NCBI GenBank assembly: GCA_030666885.1
Contig: DAOUWY010000050.1
Coordinates: 1 to 9,465, forward strand
Length of the DNA stretch: 9,465 bases
Source of the DNA: Methanosarcinales archaeon
GTDB lineage: Archaea > Halobacteriota > Methanosarcinia > Methanosarcinales > Methanocomedenaceae
Direction of reading: 5' to 3'
Under the pieces are notes generated by a model. The model saw nothing but the letters and a program-made list of their open reading frames with translations, was not told the DNA's origin and searched no databases. Position numbers and translations under genes: made by a program. Position 1 is the stretch's first letter; every line of letters starts with the position of its first letter. Positions 1 through 5,448 of this stretch are shown piece by piece.

Positions 1-415
1 GAACCCGCGCGAAATGCAGTGTATTCACAGGGGCGCAAGATATCAGGGAATGCACAGGGAAGGTTTGACGGTGCGGTGCTGGTGAACGGCAGTTTCCTGC
101 TGGATTTTGGTTTTGACGAGATGGACAGGGTGCTTAAGAATCCCCACAAAGAACCTGGCAGAGGGTGTAGAGCGTGCACGGGACGGGATGATCACGCTCT
201 CTGAGCTTCTGGATGGCGCTGGTTATGATATCGATCATGTGAAAGGGGCATTGAAACGCGGATTTGGGGATGCGCTGGGGATAGAAGCGCGGCACAGTGT
301 ACTGACGGGGGCGGAGATCGAACTGGCATGGCGTTTGAGTGAAAAGCACAGGAGCAGGGACTGGATATACCGGATGGATGATAAGAGGCGGAGGCGGGTG
401 GCTCGGGAGCGGTAG
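1..415 (+). pseudogene. 3' part of a lipoate/biotin-protein ligase A-like gene (copy 1), frameshifted; 5' end outside the window
   Basis: The start of the window reads in frame as ARNAVYSQGRKISGNAQGR followed by GAVLVNGSFLLDF. This is the conserved region of lipoate-protein ligases (LplA, biotin/lipoate A/B ligase family) that holds the catalytic lysine (GRKISGNAQ) and the following beta strands. These enzymes activate lipoate or a related acid with ATP and attach it to a lysine of an acceptor protein. After VLKNP the frame breaks: the C run at 142-145 has one base more than the parallel copy at 3779-4193, and the protein continues in the next frame (EGVERARDGMITLSELLDGAG) to the TAG at 413-415. 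The intact-frame C-terminus is very basic (DDKRRRRVARER). The extra base could be real decay or a sequencing indel. Family assignment is firm; exact substrate is unknown. Confidence 0.75.
1..415 (+). repeat. Copy 1 of a 415-bp direct repeat (partner at 3779-4193)
   Basis: Positions 1-415 align end to end with 3779-4193, by eye at roughly 90 percent identity, with one compensating +1 indel in each copy. Both copies end at the same TAG codon of the ligase-like gene, and similarity stops just after it. The repeat is therefore a duplicated gene, not a mobile-element end; copy 1 continues off the left edge. Confidence 0.85.
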
Positions 416-508
416 AGATGGGGTGGGCCGGGATCGGGCATCATGTTCTCCAAAATATTACGTAAGTTATATTATCAAGGATGATCAAAGGTAAATGTAG
501 CAGGGTGC

Positions 509-633
509 TTAGTTCTACTTTGTCACATTACAAACAAATCAACATCGGGCGGTGGCATTACTTTAAAACGTTTGAAAAACAAAACCAACATCAAGCGCTG
601 GAATGGGTGTTTAATCTGACAAAGTAGTATTAG
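509..633. mobile_element. MITE-like element of 117 bp (513-629) with TTAG target duplication
   Basis: CTACTTTGTCA at 515-525 is repeated as its exact reverse complement TGACAAAGTAG at 617-627. Extending outward by two bases gives 13-bp terminal inverted repeats with one mismatch (513-525 and 617-629). Directly outside lie identical TTAG tetranucleotides (509-512 and 630-633), as expected for a target-site duplication. TTAG fits the YTAR target preference known for IS5-group elements, but the family is an inference. No full transposase fits in 117 bp, so it must be mobilised in trans. One frame through the element ends at a TAG inside the right terminal repeat (HQALEWVFNLTK, then stop) and looks like the tail of a transposase, suggesting an internal-deletion derivative of a longer insertion sequence. 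Confidence 0.7.
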
Positions 634-649
634 GAAGGAGTTTCCCTAT

Positions 650-943
650 TTGAAGGAATGGTGCGGTGACTATCAGTGGGCTCCAAGTTGCTATCACATC
701 TCTGTGGGCTCTTGCCGGGAAGTGGTTGAAATGTATATCCCGGCACACAAGATATATGATCATAATCTGGGATTAATACGGAAAAATCGATATATACAGG
801 CTCGATACATTTATTCAGAATATACCATCACTGTGGGATGGCTATATTGGCATCATCTTAAAACTAAAAAAGCAAATTTACCATTATTGCAAAAAATTAG
901 CATTGGAAGTATTGAATCATTTAATATAAGCATATATCAATGA
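650..943 (+). CDS. Doubtful 97-residue open frame beside the MITE
   Basis: A TTG at 650 follows a good Shine-Dalgarno-like AGGAAGGAG (632-640) by nine bases. The product is unusually rich in Tyr, Trp, His and Cys, has no motif I recognise, and its last third becomes AT-rich and low in information. It runs 27 bp into the 3' end of the convergent gene at 917-1504. The ribosome site touches the right target duplication of the MITE, so any original upstream promoter has been displaced. It could be a remnant of an older gene interrupted by the MITE, or chance. No function is proposed. Confidence 0.2.
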   Translation: MKEWCGDYQWAPSCYHISVGSCREVVEMYIPAHKIYDHNLGLIRKNRYIQARYIYSEYTITVGWLYWHHLKTKKANLPLLQKISIGSIESFNISIYQ

Positions 944-1504
944 AATTATAGTTATTAATCCAAATAATATAGTCAAAATTCTATATTTAACCTCAATATC
1001 AGATGGGAACATATCTTTTAATTCAAAACAATTTTCTATAGCACTTTTGAAATCTTCTATTGAATTTTCCCACTTATCTTTATCAGCTTTATTAGAACGC
1101 CCTTTGGCAATTTTTTCCATTGCATCCATTCTAAGTTCTCTAACTTTACCTTTGTCAGGAACCTCCAAAAAAGCAGCCTTAAACGCTAAGGAAGGTATTC
1201 TTATTGTTTCCAATGTCTCAAAATATTCTTTTGTTGCTGCTCTTTGAACACTTTCCACAGCCGCCCTACGCATATGTTCATATGCTTCAGTTAAATCATT
1301 CAAAGCCTCTTCTTCATTATTTGTATTAATAGCTCTCTGTAAATGCTCCAAAACATCTCGCAATTCACCCATGCCTTTATAATTTAATTCTCCTGTAACA
1401 ACTTCAGAATATATAATAGCATCACGAGAGAGGTGATAGGGATGCCCCATAATTTCTCTTAATGTAGAGAGTACTATGGGAGATAGAGGTACGTTTGATG
1501 TCAA
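917..1504 (-). CDS. Unknown helical protein with one C-terminal membrane anchor (second gene of a two-gene operon)
   Basis: This gene of about 195 residues is not one I recognise. The protein is mostly charged and helical (for example LRDVLEHLQRAIN and ALNDLTEAYEHMRRAAVES, with a possible coiled coil in the first half). It ends in one hydrophobic segment, ILTILFGLITIISLIYAYIK, at the extreme C-terminus. That suggests a tail-anchored protein with its bulk in the cytoplasm. The start is one of two adjacent TTG codons: the one at 1504 lies five bases after GAGGTG (1515-1510), while the one at 1507 would leave only two, so 1504 is preferred. The Shine-Dalgarno sequence overlaps the TGA stop of the upstream gene (1516-1514), which implies translational coupling. 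Base composition is clearly more AT-rich than the ligase and cbi genes, suggesting acquisition by transfer. A defence or stress role is possible but unsupported by motif. Confidence 0.7.
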   Translation of the reverse strand: MTSNVPLSPIVLSTLREIMGHPYHLSRDAIIYSEVVTGELNYKGMGELRDVLEHLQRAINTNNEEEALNDLTEAYEHMRRAAVESVQRAATKEYFETLETIRIPSLAFKAAFLEVPDKGKVRELRMDAMEKIAKGRSNKADKDKWENSIEDFKSAIENCFELKDMFPSDIEVKYRILTILFGLITIISLIYAYIK

Positions 1505-1509
1505 CAATG

Positions 1510-1516
1510 CACCTCA
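1510..1516 (-). promoter_or_regulatory. Coupling Shine-Dalgarno overlapping the upstream stop codon
   Basis: On the minus strand the sequence reads TGAGGTG: the TGA ends the 92-residue gene and the GAGGTG is the ribosome site for the TTG at 1504. This decides between the two neighbouring TTG starts and implies that the two genes are translated as a unit. Confidence 0.6.
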
Positions 1517-1792
1517 GAGTTGCCTTAACTCTTTATCCATCCGCTTTTCACGTTTGGTAAATTCGTTTTCATCAACGAATTTCAGGTTTTGCCAACCCTC
1601 TTTTTCTGCATTTTCCCATTTAAAAAAAACCTTGCTAGGTTTGGGATTTACTCCGATATGTTTTTCAATATCTTCAATATCCAAATTTCTAATATCTGTT
1701 TTACTCAAATCTGTAATATTTGATATTGATTCCAACAAATTATCATCAATAAATTCTAATTTGTCTTTATTTTTAACTAAGCAAGATTCCAT
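1514..1792 (-). CDS. Unknown 92-residue acidic protein (first gene of the two-gene operon)
   Basis: The gene starts with ATG at 1792-1790, preceded by a purine-rich GAGGGG about eleven bases upstream, and ends with TGA at 1516-1514. The product is soluble, with no signal peptide or membrane segment. It is acidic in its first half (a run of Asp/Glu/Ile-rich sequence with two LSKTDIRNLDIEDIEKHIG-like helices) and basic at the end (TKREKRMDKELRQL). No family is recognised. The downstream membrane-anchored gene begins within about ten bases, and its Shine-Dalgarno site overlaps this stop, so the two proteins are probably made together and may act as a pair. Like its partner it is AT-rich compared with the flanking ligase fragments. 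Confidence 0.65.
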   Translation of the reverse strand: MESCLVKNKDKLEFIDDNLLESISNITDLSKTDIRNLDIEDIEKHIGVNPKPSKVFFKWENAEKEGWQNLKFVDENEFTKREKRMDKELRQL

Positions 1793-1987
1793 TTTTATTT
1801 CATCCCCTCTATTATCTATTAAACTTAATTGGGGTTAATAAGCTATGATAAATATGACCAAACCTCAAAATAATTAACTCCTTACCCATCATAAAATATA
1901 TCCACGTAACACCTTATATTTACTTTACTATTTTACAATACTATTTATAACATTCTATATTTATGGCCTTGGGACAAAATTATCAGA

Positions 1988-2170
1988 TTGACCGCAAGGT
2001 CCAGGAACCTGTACAGCAAACTGAAGAAGGCTACGAAGGAGCACAAAAAGCCTATCAGGTACTCTCATATCGAGACTGCACAGTACGAGAAGTTGATGAA
2101 TCTATTGAACGTATTTGCCGAGCAGGTGGCTGCAAAGGCGACGAAGAAGGCTGGGAAGAAAGAGGCGTGA
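1988..2170 (+). pseudogene. 3' remnant of a lysine-rich small protein gene, probably 5'-truncated
   Basis: The frame from 1988 to 2170 reads as convincing archaeal coding sequence (AGG, CTG, AAG and ATC codons, GC-rich third positions). Its product contains SRNLYSKLKKATKEH and IETAQYEKLMNLL and ends in a basic Ala/Lys tail (AAKATKKAGKKEA). The coding-like frame continues upstream to about 1967 (PWDKIIRLTARS), but no ATG, GTG or TTG with a ribosome site lies there. The only start is a TTG inside the homology-like stretch, and upstream the sequence turns abruptly into AT-rich noncoding DNA. I read it as the tail of a gene cut at its 5' end. The family is not recognised; the overlapping frame starting at 1963 has poorer codon use. 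Confidence 0.4.
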
Positions 2171-2278
2171 AGGTACACCTCTTCTAATCATTTTTCAGTG
2201 AGTTTGATTGCAGACAATCGTTTATGAAATAGTAGTTTCAATTCATATTCTGCAAATCCTAATTACCCACGTGAAAAC

Positions 2279-2656
2279 ATGACCTGGAGATTCATCGACA
2301 CCGACATGACAGACGGCCACTACAGCGCAGCCCTGTTCGAATCCATCGCAAAACATGTCGGCAGCGGCAAAGTTGACGATACTATCCTGTTCCGGCGCGC
2401 CAAAACCCCTGCCGTCTATCTCGGATACCACCAGTACGTGGAAGATGAGGTACACGAGGACTACTGCGCAGCCAACGGTATCCAGGTGGTACGGCGGGTG
2501 CTCGGCGGAGGGTGTGGGTTCTGTGATGAAGACCAGATCCTGTTCTTCGTGATCGCCCGCGACGAGGGCGGCGGGGTCGGGATGAGTCGCGTAGTCAGAG
2601 GGATTTGTGGGGCAGGTTGGAACGTTTGGATATCTCAGCTGCAGATACCAGGATAG
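2279..2656 (+). pseudogene. N-terminal fragment of lipoate/biotin-protein ligase A-like gene (copy 2), cut after about residue 100
   Basis: The frame starts with ATG at 2279, with GTGA seven bases upstream. It reads MTWRFIDTDMTDGHYSAALF, then RRVLGGGCGFCDED at residues 72-85, then ILFFVIARDE. The RRxxGGG motif followed by an acidic turn and a hydrophobic strand is the substrate- and nucleotide-binding loop of LplA-family ligases. Full-length members have about 250 residues. Here homology stops near residue 100-104 (about position 2590), and the rest of the frame is unrelated. The missing catalytic-lysine half reappears at about 3720-4193, after the ATPase remnant and the toxin-antitoxin genes. 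Nothing suggests that the two halves are still joined in expression, so the gene is probably inactive. In some archaea the ligase is naturally made of two polypeptides, but those split after the catalytic domain, not inside it. Confidence 0.7.
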
Positions 2657-2754
2657 CTGTATACTCGCATCAGTTATCAGGAGGATCTCACCAGAAAGTC
2701 GATGGTGTATGCAAGTTTCTACGAAAGATTATTGTAAGCATGATGCTATACTGA
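2584..2754 (+). pseudogene. Possible remnant of a peptide-type ABC transporter ATPase
   Basis: In the frame containing 2611-2613 the sequence reads RLERLDISAADTRIAVYSHQ followed by LSGGSHQKV, and stops at TGA 2752-2754. The order of a helix ending in LERLDI, a short linker, then YSHQLSGG and a Gln-containing tail matches the signature (C-loop) region of dipeptide/oligopeptide transporter ATPases, where YPHELSGGMRQRV is typical. No Walker A or Walker B motif is present, so only about 40-50 residues survive. It lies in another frame from the ligase fragment and abuts its breakpoint. The match rests on one short motif, so the call is tentative. Confidence 0.4.
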
Positions 2755-2764
2755 CTACCATGAG

Positions 2765-2773
2765 CTTTATATC
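2765..2773 (+). promoter_or_regulatory. TATA box of the UPF0175/PIN operon
   Basis: CTTTATATC matches the archaeal TATA consensus well. Its spacing predicts transcription start near 2795-2800, about 20 bases before the antitoxin start, leaving room for the Shine-Dalgarno site. Confidence 0.5.
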
Positions 2774-2804
2774 GCCAGAGAGTAGACCATACTTCCCTGT
2801 ATCA

Positions 2805-2811
2805 GAGGTGA
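2805..2811 (+). promoter_or_regulatory. Ribosome binding site that fixes a TTG start
   Basis: GAGGTGA is a near-perfect complement of the archaeal 16S rRNA tail and lies seven bases before the TTG at 2819, which makes that TTG the start of the antitoxin gene. Confidence 0.75.
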
Positions 2812-2818
2812 CCTCATC

Positions 2819-3133
2819 TTGAAAGCCGTGGAAACAGAGCTCAAGGAACGTACTGCTGCAATCATCGATGAGCTCGCAGAGGAGTCCCACATCGCCACAT
2901 CGGCGCTGCTCACCCATCTCATCGAGGATGGGCTGCGGACGGAACTTATAAAGCGGTCCGTCCGATTGTACGCTGAGAAGAAAGTTTCGATCTGGAAGGC
3001 TGCTCAGATGGCTGACATCAGCCTCTATGAGATAATGGCTGAGATAAAAGAGCATAGCGTGCCTCTCCAGTATGGAGTGGAAGATTTTGAAACAGACGTT
3101 AAGACGCTTAAGAAACTTAAAAGTGATATCTAA
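2819..3133 (+). CDS. UPF0175-family antitoxin
   Basis: This 104-residue protein is predicted to be the antitoxin of a type II pair. It should bind and neutralise the PIN toxin encoded next to it and repress its own promoter. Residues 1-44 form a helical N-terminal part (AAIIDELAEESHIATSALL). Residues 54-86 carry the UPF0175 hallmark, a Lys-Val-Ser-Ile-x-Lys-Ala-Ala start to a helix-turn-helix (KKVSIWKAAQMADISLYE) followed by VPLQYG and an acidic tail that probably contacts the toxin. The TTG start is supported by GAGGTGA seven bases upstream. The last 11 bp overlap the toxin gene if the latter starts at GTG 3123. The UPF0175 plus DUF3368 pairing is a known predicted toxin-antitoxin arrangement common in archaea and cyanobacteria. 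The pair sits between the two halves of the broken ligase gene. Confidence 0.85.
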   Translation: MKAVETELKERTAAIIDELAEESHIATSALLTHLIEDGLRTELIKRSVRLYAEKKVSIWKAAQMADISLYEIMAEIKEHSVPLQYGVEDFETDVKTLKKLKSDI

Positions 3134-3659
3134 TACGTCTCCTTTGATTTATCTATCTAAAATAGGTCAATTGGAGCTTTTGCGCGATATGTTTGAGACC
3201 GTCTCTGTTCCTGCTGCTGTGGTGGATGAGATACTCCGTGGGAAGGACCTTCCGGATGGATTTGCAAGTGCCATGGAAGTAGAAGATGCCGTCGATCTCG
3301 GATGGATAGTTGTCGAAGAACCGGAAACAGAGGAACATGATTTAGCAGAAAGATATTCTCGCGATCCGGGTATCCATCAGGGTGAATCTGAGGTGCTTGC
3401 AATGGGGCACCGCTTTAACTTATTGTTGCTGGATGATTCAGGGGCACGCATCTTTGCAAAAGCACTTGGATTTGATATGGTGGGCACGATTGGAATAATT
3501 CTACAGGCGTATGATGTCGAGTTGATATCCTTTATCGAATTTAAGCGATTGCTGGAAGATCTGGAATACTACGATTTCTGGCTGCATCCCCATCTGAAGC
3601 GAAGGATTATGGCAGAAGCTGAACTTATCAGATTGACTCGAAATACCGAAGCCTGCTGA
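3123..3659 (+). CDS. DUF3368 PIN-domain toxin (predicted ribonuclease)
   Basis: The protein (178 residues) opens with ISNTSPLIYLSKIGQLELL, the diagnostic N-terminus of DUF3368 PIN proteins. The first metal-site aspartate of other PIN domains is Asn4 here, as often seen in this family. Further acidic residues follow in GESEVLAM (Glu88, Glu90) and LLLLDDSGAR (Asp104, Asp105), completing a likely Mg-binding site for RNA cleavage. The tail is LHPHLKRRIMAEAELIR, typical for the family. I chose GTG 3123, which puts ISNTSPL directly after the initiator and overlaps the antitoxin by 11 bp. An ATG at 3072 would add 17 residues and a 62-bp overlap and has no ribosome site. The frame is intact, with no stop or frameshift, so the pair may still be active even though the host gene is broken. 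Confidence 0.85.
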   Translation: MISNTSPLIYLSKIGQLELLRDMFETVSVPAAVVDEILRGKDLPDGFASAMEVEDAVDLGWIVVEEPETEEHDLAERYSRDPGIHQGESEVLAMGHRFNLLLLDDSGARIFAKALGFDMVGTIGIILQAYDVELISFIEFKRLLEDLEYYDFWLHPHLKRRIMAEAELIRLTRNTEAC

Positions 3660-3688
3660 CACCAGCAAGATCCACAGCATTTCATGGC

Positions 3689-4193
3689 ATGCAAATCCCA
3701 TCAGTGCAGATCCACAACAGCACGCCTGAATCAGAAACGATAAACACGCTAAAGGCGCTCGGGTTTGACGGCAAGCTCGAACCCGCGCGAAATGCAGTGT
3801 ATTCACAAGGGCGCAAGATATCAGGGAATGCACAGGGGAGGTTTAACGGCGCGGTGCTTGTCAACGGCAGTTTCCTGCTGGATTTTAGTTTTGACAAGAT
3901 GGACAGGGTGCTTAAGAACCCCACAATGAACCTGTCAGAGGGAGTAGAGCGAGCACGGGACGGGATGATCACACTCTCTGAACTTCTGGATGGCGCTGGG
4001 TATGATGTCGATCATGTGAAAGGGGCATTGAAACGCGGATTTGAGGATGCGCTGGGGGTAGATGCGCGGCGCGGTGTACTGACAGAAGGAGGAGGTCGGA
4101 CTGGCACAGCGTTTGAGTGAGAGGCACAGGAGCAGGGACTGGATATATTGGATGGATGATAAGAGGCGGAGGCGGCGGGGTCGGAGGTGGTAG
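3689..4193 (+). pseudogene. C-terminal fragment of lipoate/biotin-protein ligase A-like gene (copy 2), frameshifted near its end
   Basis: Ligase homology is clear from about 3719 (ETINTLKALGFDGKLEPARN), then YSQGRKISGNAQGR with the catalytic lysine, LVNGSFLLDF, and EGVERARDGMITLSELLDGAG. It is the missing second half of the fragment that starts at 2279; only about ten residues of a normal ligase are lost between the two. An extra base among 4084-4099 relative to copy 1 shifts the frame and ends the open frame at 4120. With the base removed, the protein would continue (LSERHRSRDWIY, then DDKRRRRRGRRW) to TAG 4191-4193, as in copy 1. The open frame has an ATG at 3689 but no ribosome site. The fragment begins about 30-60 bp after the PIN toxin stop. 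Confidence 0.75.
3779..4193 (+). repeat. Copy 2 of the 415-bp direct repeat (partner at 1-415)
   Basis: The segment is collinear with 1-415. Copy 2 has one base fewer at the C run (copy 1 142-145) and one base more near 4084-4099, so both spans are 415 bp. It represents duplication of the ligase gene about 3.8 kb apart. Confidence 0.85.
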
Positions 4194-4384
4194 AAATTTT
4201 CAGTCCTGTTCTGGATTCACCTAAAGGCAGTACCTAAAGAATCTTTCGATAAACATCGCTACCTTTTATACATCAAATCCTACACAACCCAAACGTGTGC
4301 ACAAAAGTATTATTGCAGACGAATCTCATAGTGGAGATTAAAAGGGAGACCGTTACATTACATGTTAATATTATCAAACTAACT
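4194..4384. other. Gene-free stretch after ligase copy 2
   Basis: With the repeat after it, 4194-4505 is about 310 bp without a credible gene. I see no RNA gene. A weak TATA-like CTTTTATAC occurs near 4253, but no gene follows it closely. Confidence 0.4.
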
Positions 4385-4453
4385 GCAGATGAATGCCGAT
4401 AAACGCGGATAAGCTGTCTGAAAATCTGTGTTCATCTGTGTTTATCTGTGGTT
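4385..4453. repeat. Inverted repeat built from 10-bp tandem units (GATRAA-type)
   Basis: Left arm 4385-4414 is three 10-bp units: GCAGATGAAT, GCCGATAAAC, GCGGATAAGC. Right arm 4424-4453 is three units: ATCTGTGTTC, ATCTGTGTTT, ATCTGTGGTT. The reverse complement of the right arm matches the left arm at about 18 of 26 aligned positions, mostly with transitions, so a long imperfect hairpin with a short loop is possible. Sequences of this type, repeats of CAGATRAACG, occur widely as dispersed intergenic repeats in many prokaryotes (general recollection, not checked here). Confidence 0.65.
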
Positions 4454-4505
4454 TTATTAAATTCACCAACACAAATTGTAAAGGTCTCTTAAAAGGAGCA
4501 AGATT

Positions 4506-4754
4506 ATGACTGAAGAAAGTGTAGAATTATTAATACCTTTCGAATCATTAGTTAAATCTATTACAAAATTACGTATGAAGGACAAATTCCGGCTTTGGGA
4601 GCTGCTGGATGAACAGATGGCGCATGCTGAGGAAAAGACATGGGAAGAAGACCCGATTGTGCAAGCTGAGATTCAGGAAGCTCGCAATGCGTATCAGGTA
4701 GGAGACTATGTGACTATCGATGAATACATCGCTCAGAGGCACAGGAAAAACTGA
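4506..4754 (+). CDS. Antitoxin-like small protein of a RelE-type pair, partner gene broken
   Basis: The 82-residue protein starts at ATG 4506, seven bases after AGGAG (4494-4498). It is helical and acidic: a short N-terminal strand (VELLIPFESLVKSI), a helix with RMKDKFRLWELLDEQ, then EEDPIVQAEIQEARNAYQVG and YVTIDEYIAQRHRKN at the end. This layout, with a C-terminal tail that would wrap around a toxin, is common in small antitoxins beside RelE/ParE toxins. Its TGA stop overlaps the ATG of the following frame (ATGA at 4754), the usual coupling in such pairs. That downstream RelE-like gene is a pseudogene, so this antitoxin is now an orphan. The antitoxin role is inferred from the neighbour and general shape; no DNA-binding motif is obvious. 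Confidence 0.75.
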   Translation: MTEESVELLIPFESLVKSITKLRMKDKFRLWELLDEQMAHAEEKTWEEDPIVQAEIQEARNAYQVGDYVTIDEYIAQRHRKN

Positions 4755-5015
4755 TGAACTACCGGGTTTTAATCCCAAAGCCAGTACAGAAGTAACTAGA
4801 TGGCCTACCTGATCCTGTCTATGACAAAATTATTAAGAAGATAAAGATGTTGGAGGAGTACCCCACGTCCGCATGGGTGTATCAAACTGAAAGGATATGA
4901 GAATTAGTACCGTATCCGAATTGGCAACTATCGAATACGTTATGAAGTTTGTGACCAAGAATTTATCCTAATATTGCTTCACTGCAAGCATCGTAAGAGT
5001 GTGTATCAAGACTGA
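4754..5015 (+). pseudogene. RelE/ParE-type toxin gene broken by two stops and a frameshift
   Basis: From ATG 4754 the frame reads MNYRVLIPKPVQK, then TAA at 4793-4795, then LDGLPDPVYDKIIKKIKMLEE. One extra base near 4868 shifts the frame, after which it reads PHGCIKLKGYEN, TAG at 4905-4907, then YRIRIGNYRIRYEV, FILILLHCKHRKSVYQD and TGA 5013-5015. The order of a short basic N-terminus, helices with LPDPVYDKI, GCIKLKG, YRIRIGNYRIRYEV and the final HRKSVY is that of RelE-superfamily mRNA interferases of about 85-88 residues. All conserved blocks survive, so inactivation seems recent. Loss of a toxin with retention of its antitoxin is the expected order of decay. The family call is strong despite the lesions. 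Confidence 0.85.
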
Positions 5016-5140
5016 TTTATTAGATTCCATTTGAACTTACCTATCCCACGCTTAATACCTGAATAGATTAGCAACACCCATCTACAAGCTCTATTGATGG
5101 CGAAATTGATATTTTCTTGTAGGGGCATTCCCTCCAGAAC

Positions 5141-5395
5141 TTACTGACGACCTGAGGATACATTATTATTTACTTGGTTATTAAAAAAATTAGAATAAAA
5201 TAGATTTAATATTACTGTGGCAATGAATGCACATAAAGCAAATGTATATGCTAAAACTGAAAAATTACCACTAATAGCAGCCATTTTTGTTTCAATAATT
5301 TTTTGAATAATGTCCTTTTCGTCTGAATGATCACGTAATAATTCCTCTATATTCGCAGGAAGATACAACGAAATTTTTAAATGTCTGCATTTCAA
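5141..5395 (-). CDS. Possible small membrane protein, unknown
   Basis: The minus-strand frame of 84 residues opens with TTG at 5395 and ends with TAA at 5143-5141. The first 40 residues are charged (PANIEELLRDHSDEKDIIQKIIETK). A hydrophobic segment follows (FSVLAYTFALCAFIATVILNLFY) and then a short Asn/Ser-rich tail. The layout is of a single-pass membrane protein with a cytoplasmic helical head. There is no clear ribosome site before the TTG, and the N-terminus may be the truncated remainder of a longer gene. Low GC content resembles the two-gene island at 917-1792. No family is recognised. Confidence 0.35.
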   Translation of the reverse strand: MKCRHLKISLYLPANIEELLRDHSDEKDIIQKIIETKMAAISGNFSVLAYTFALCAFIATVILNLFYSNFFNNQVNNNVSSGRQ

Positions 5396-5448
5396 TATGC
5401 AATAATCATAAGCAGTCAGTATAAATAAATTAATGTCAAGGATGTGAT

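Noticed and set aside
1476..1838. 120-residue plus-strand frame, Ser/Phe/Leu rich
   Set aside because: It is antisense to the 92-residue minus-strand gene, whose start, stop and coupling to the next gene are better supported.
1963..2187. Alternative plus-strand frame with an ATG start
   Set aside because: It overlaps the 1988-2170 frame but has poorer codon use and an incoherent product with scattered Cys and Gly; the ATG has no ribosome site.
3072..3659. Longer start for the PIN toxin
   Set aside because: It has no ribosome site, overlaps the antitoxin by 62 bp, and adds residues before the usual ISNTSP beginning of the family.
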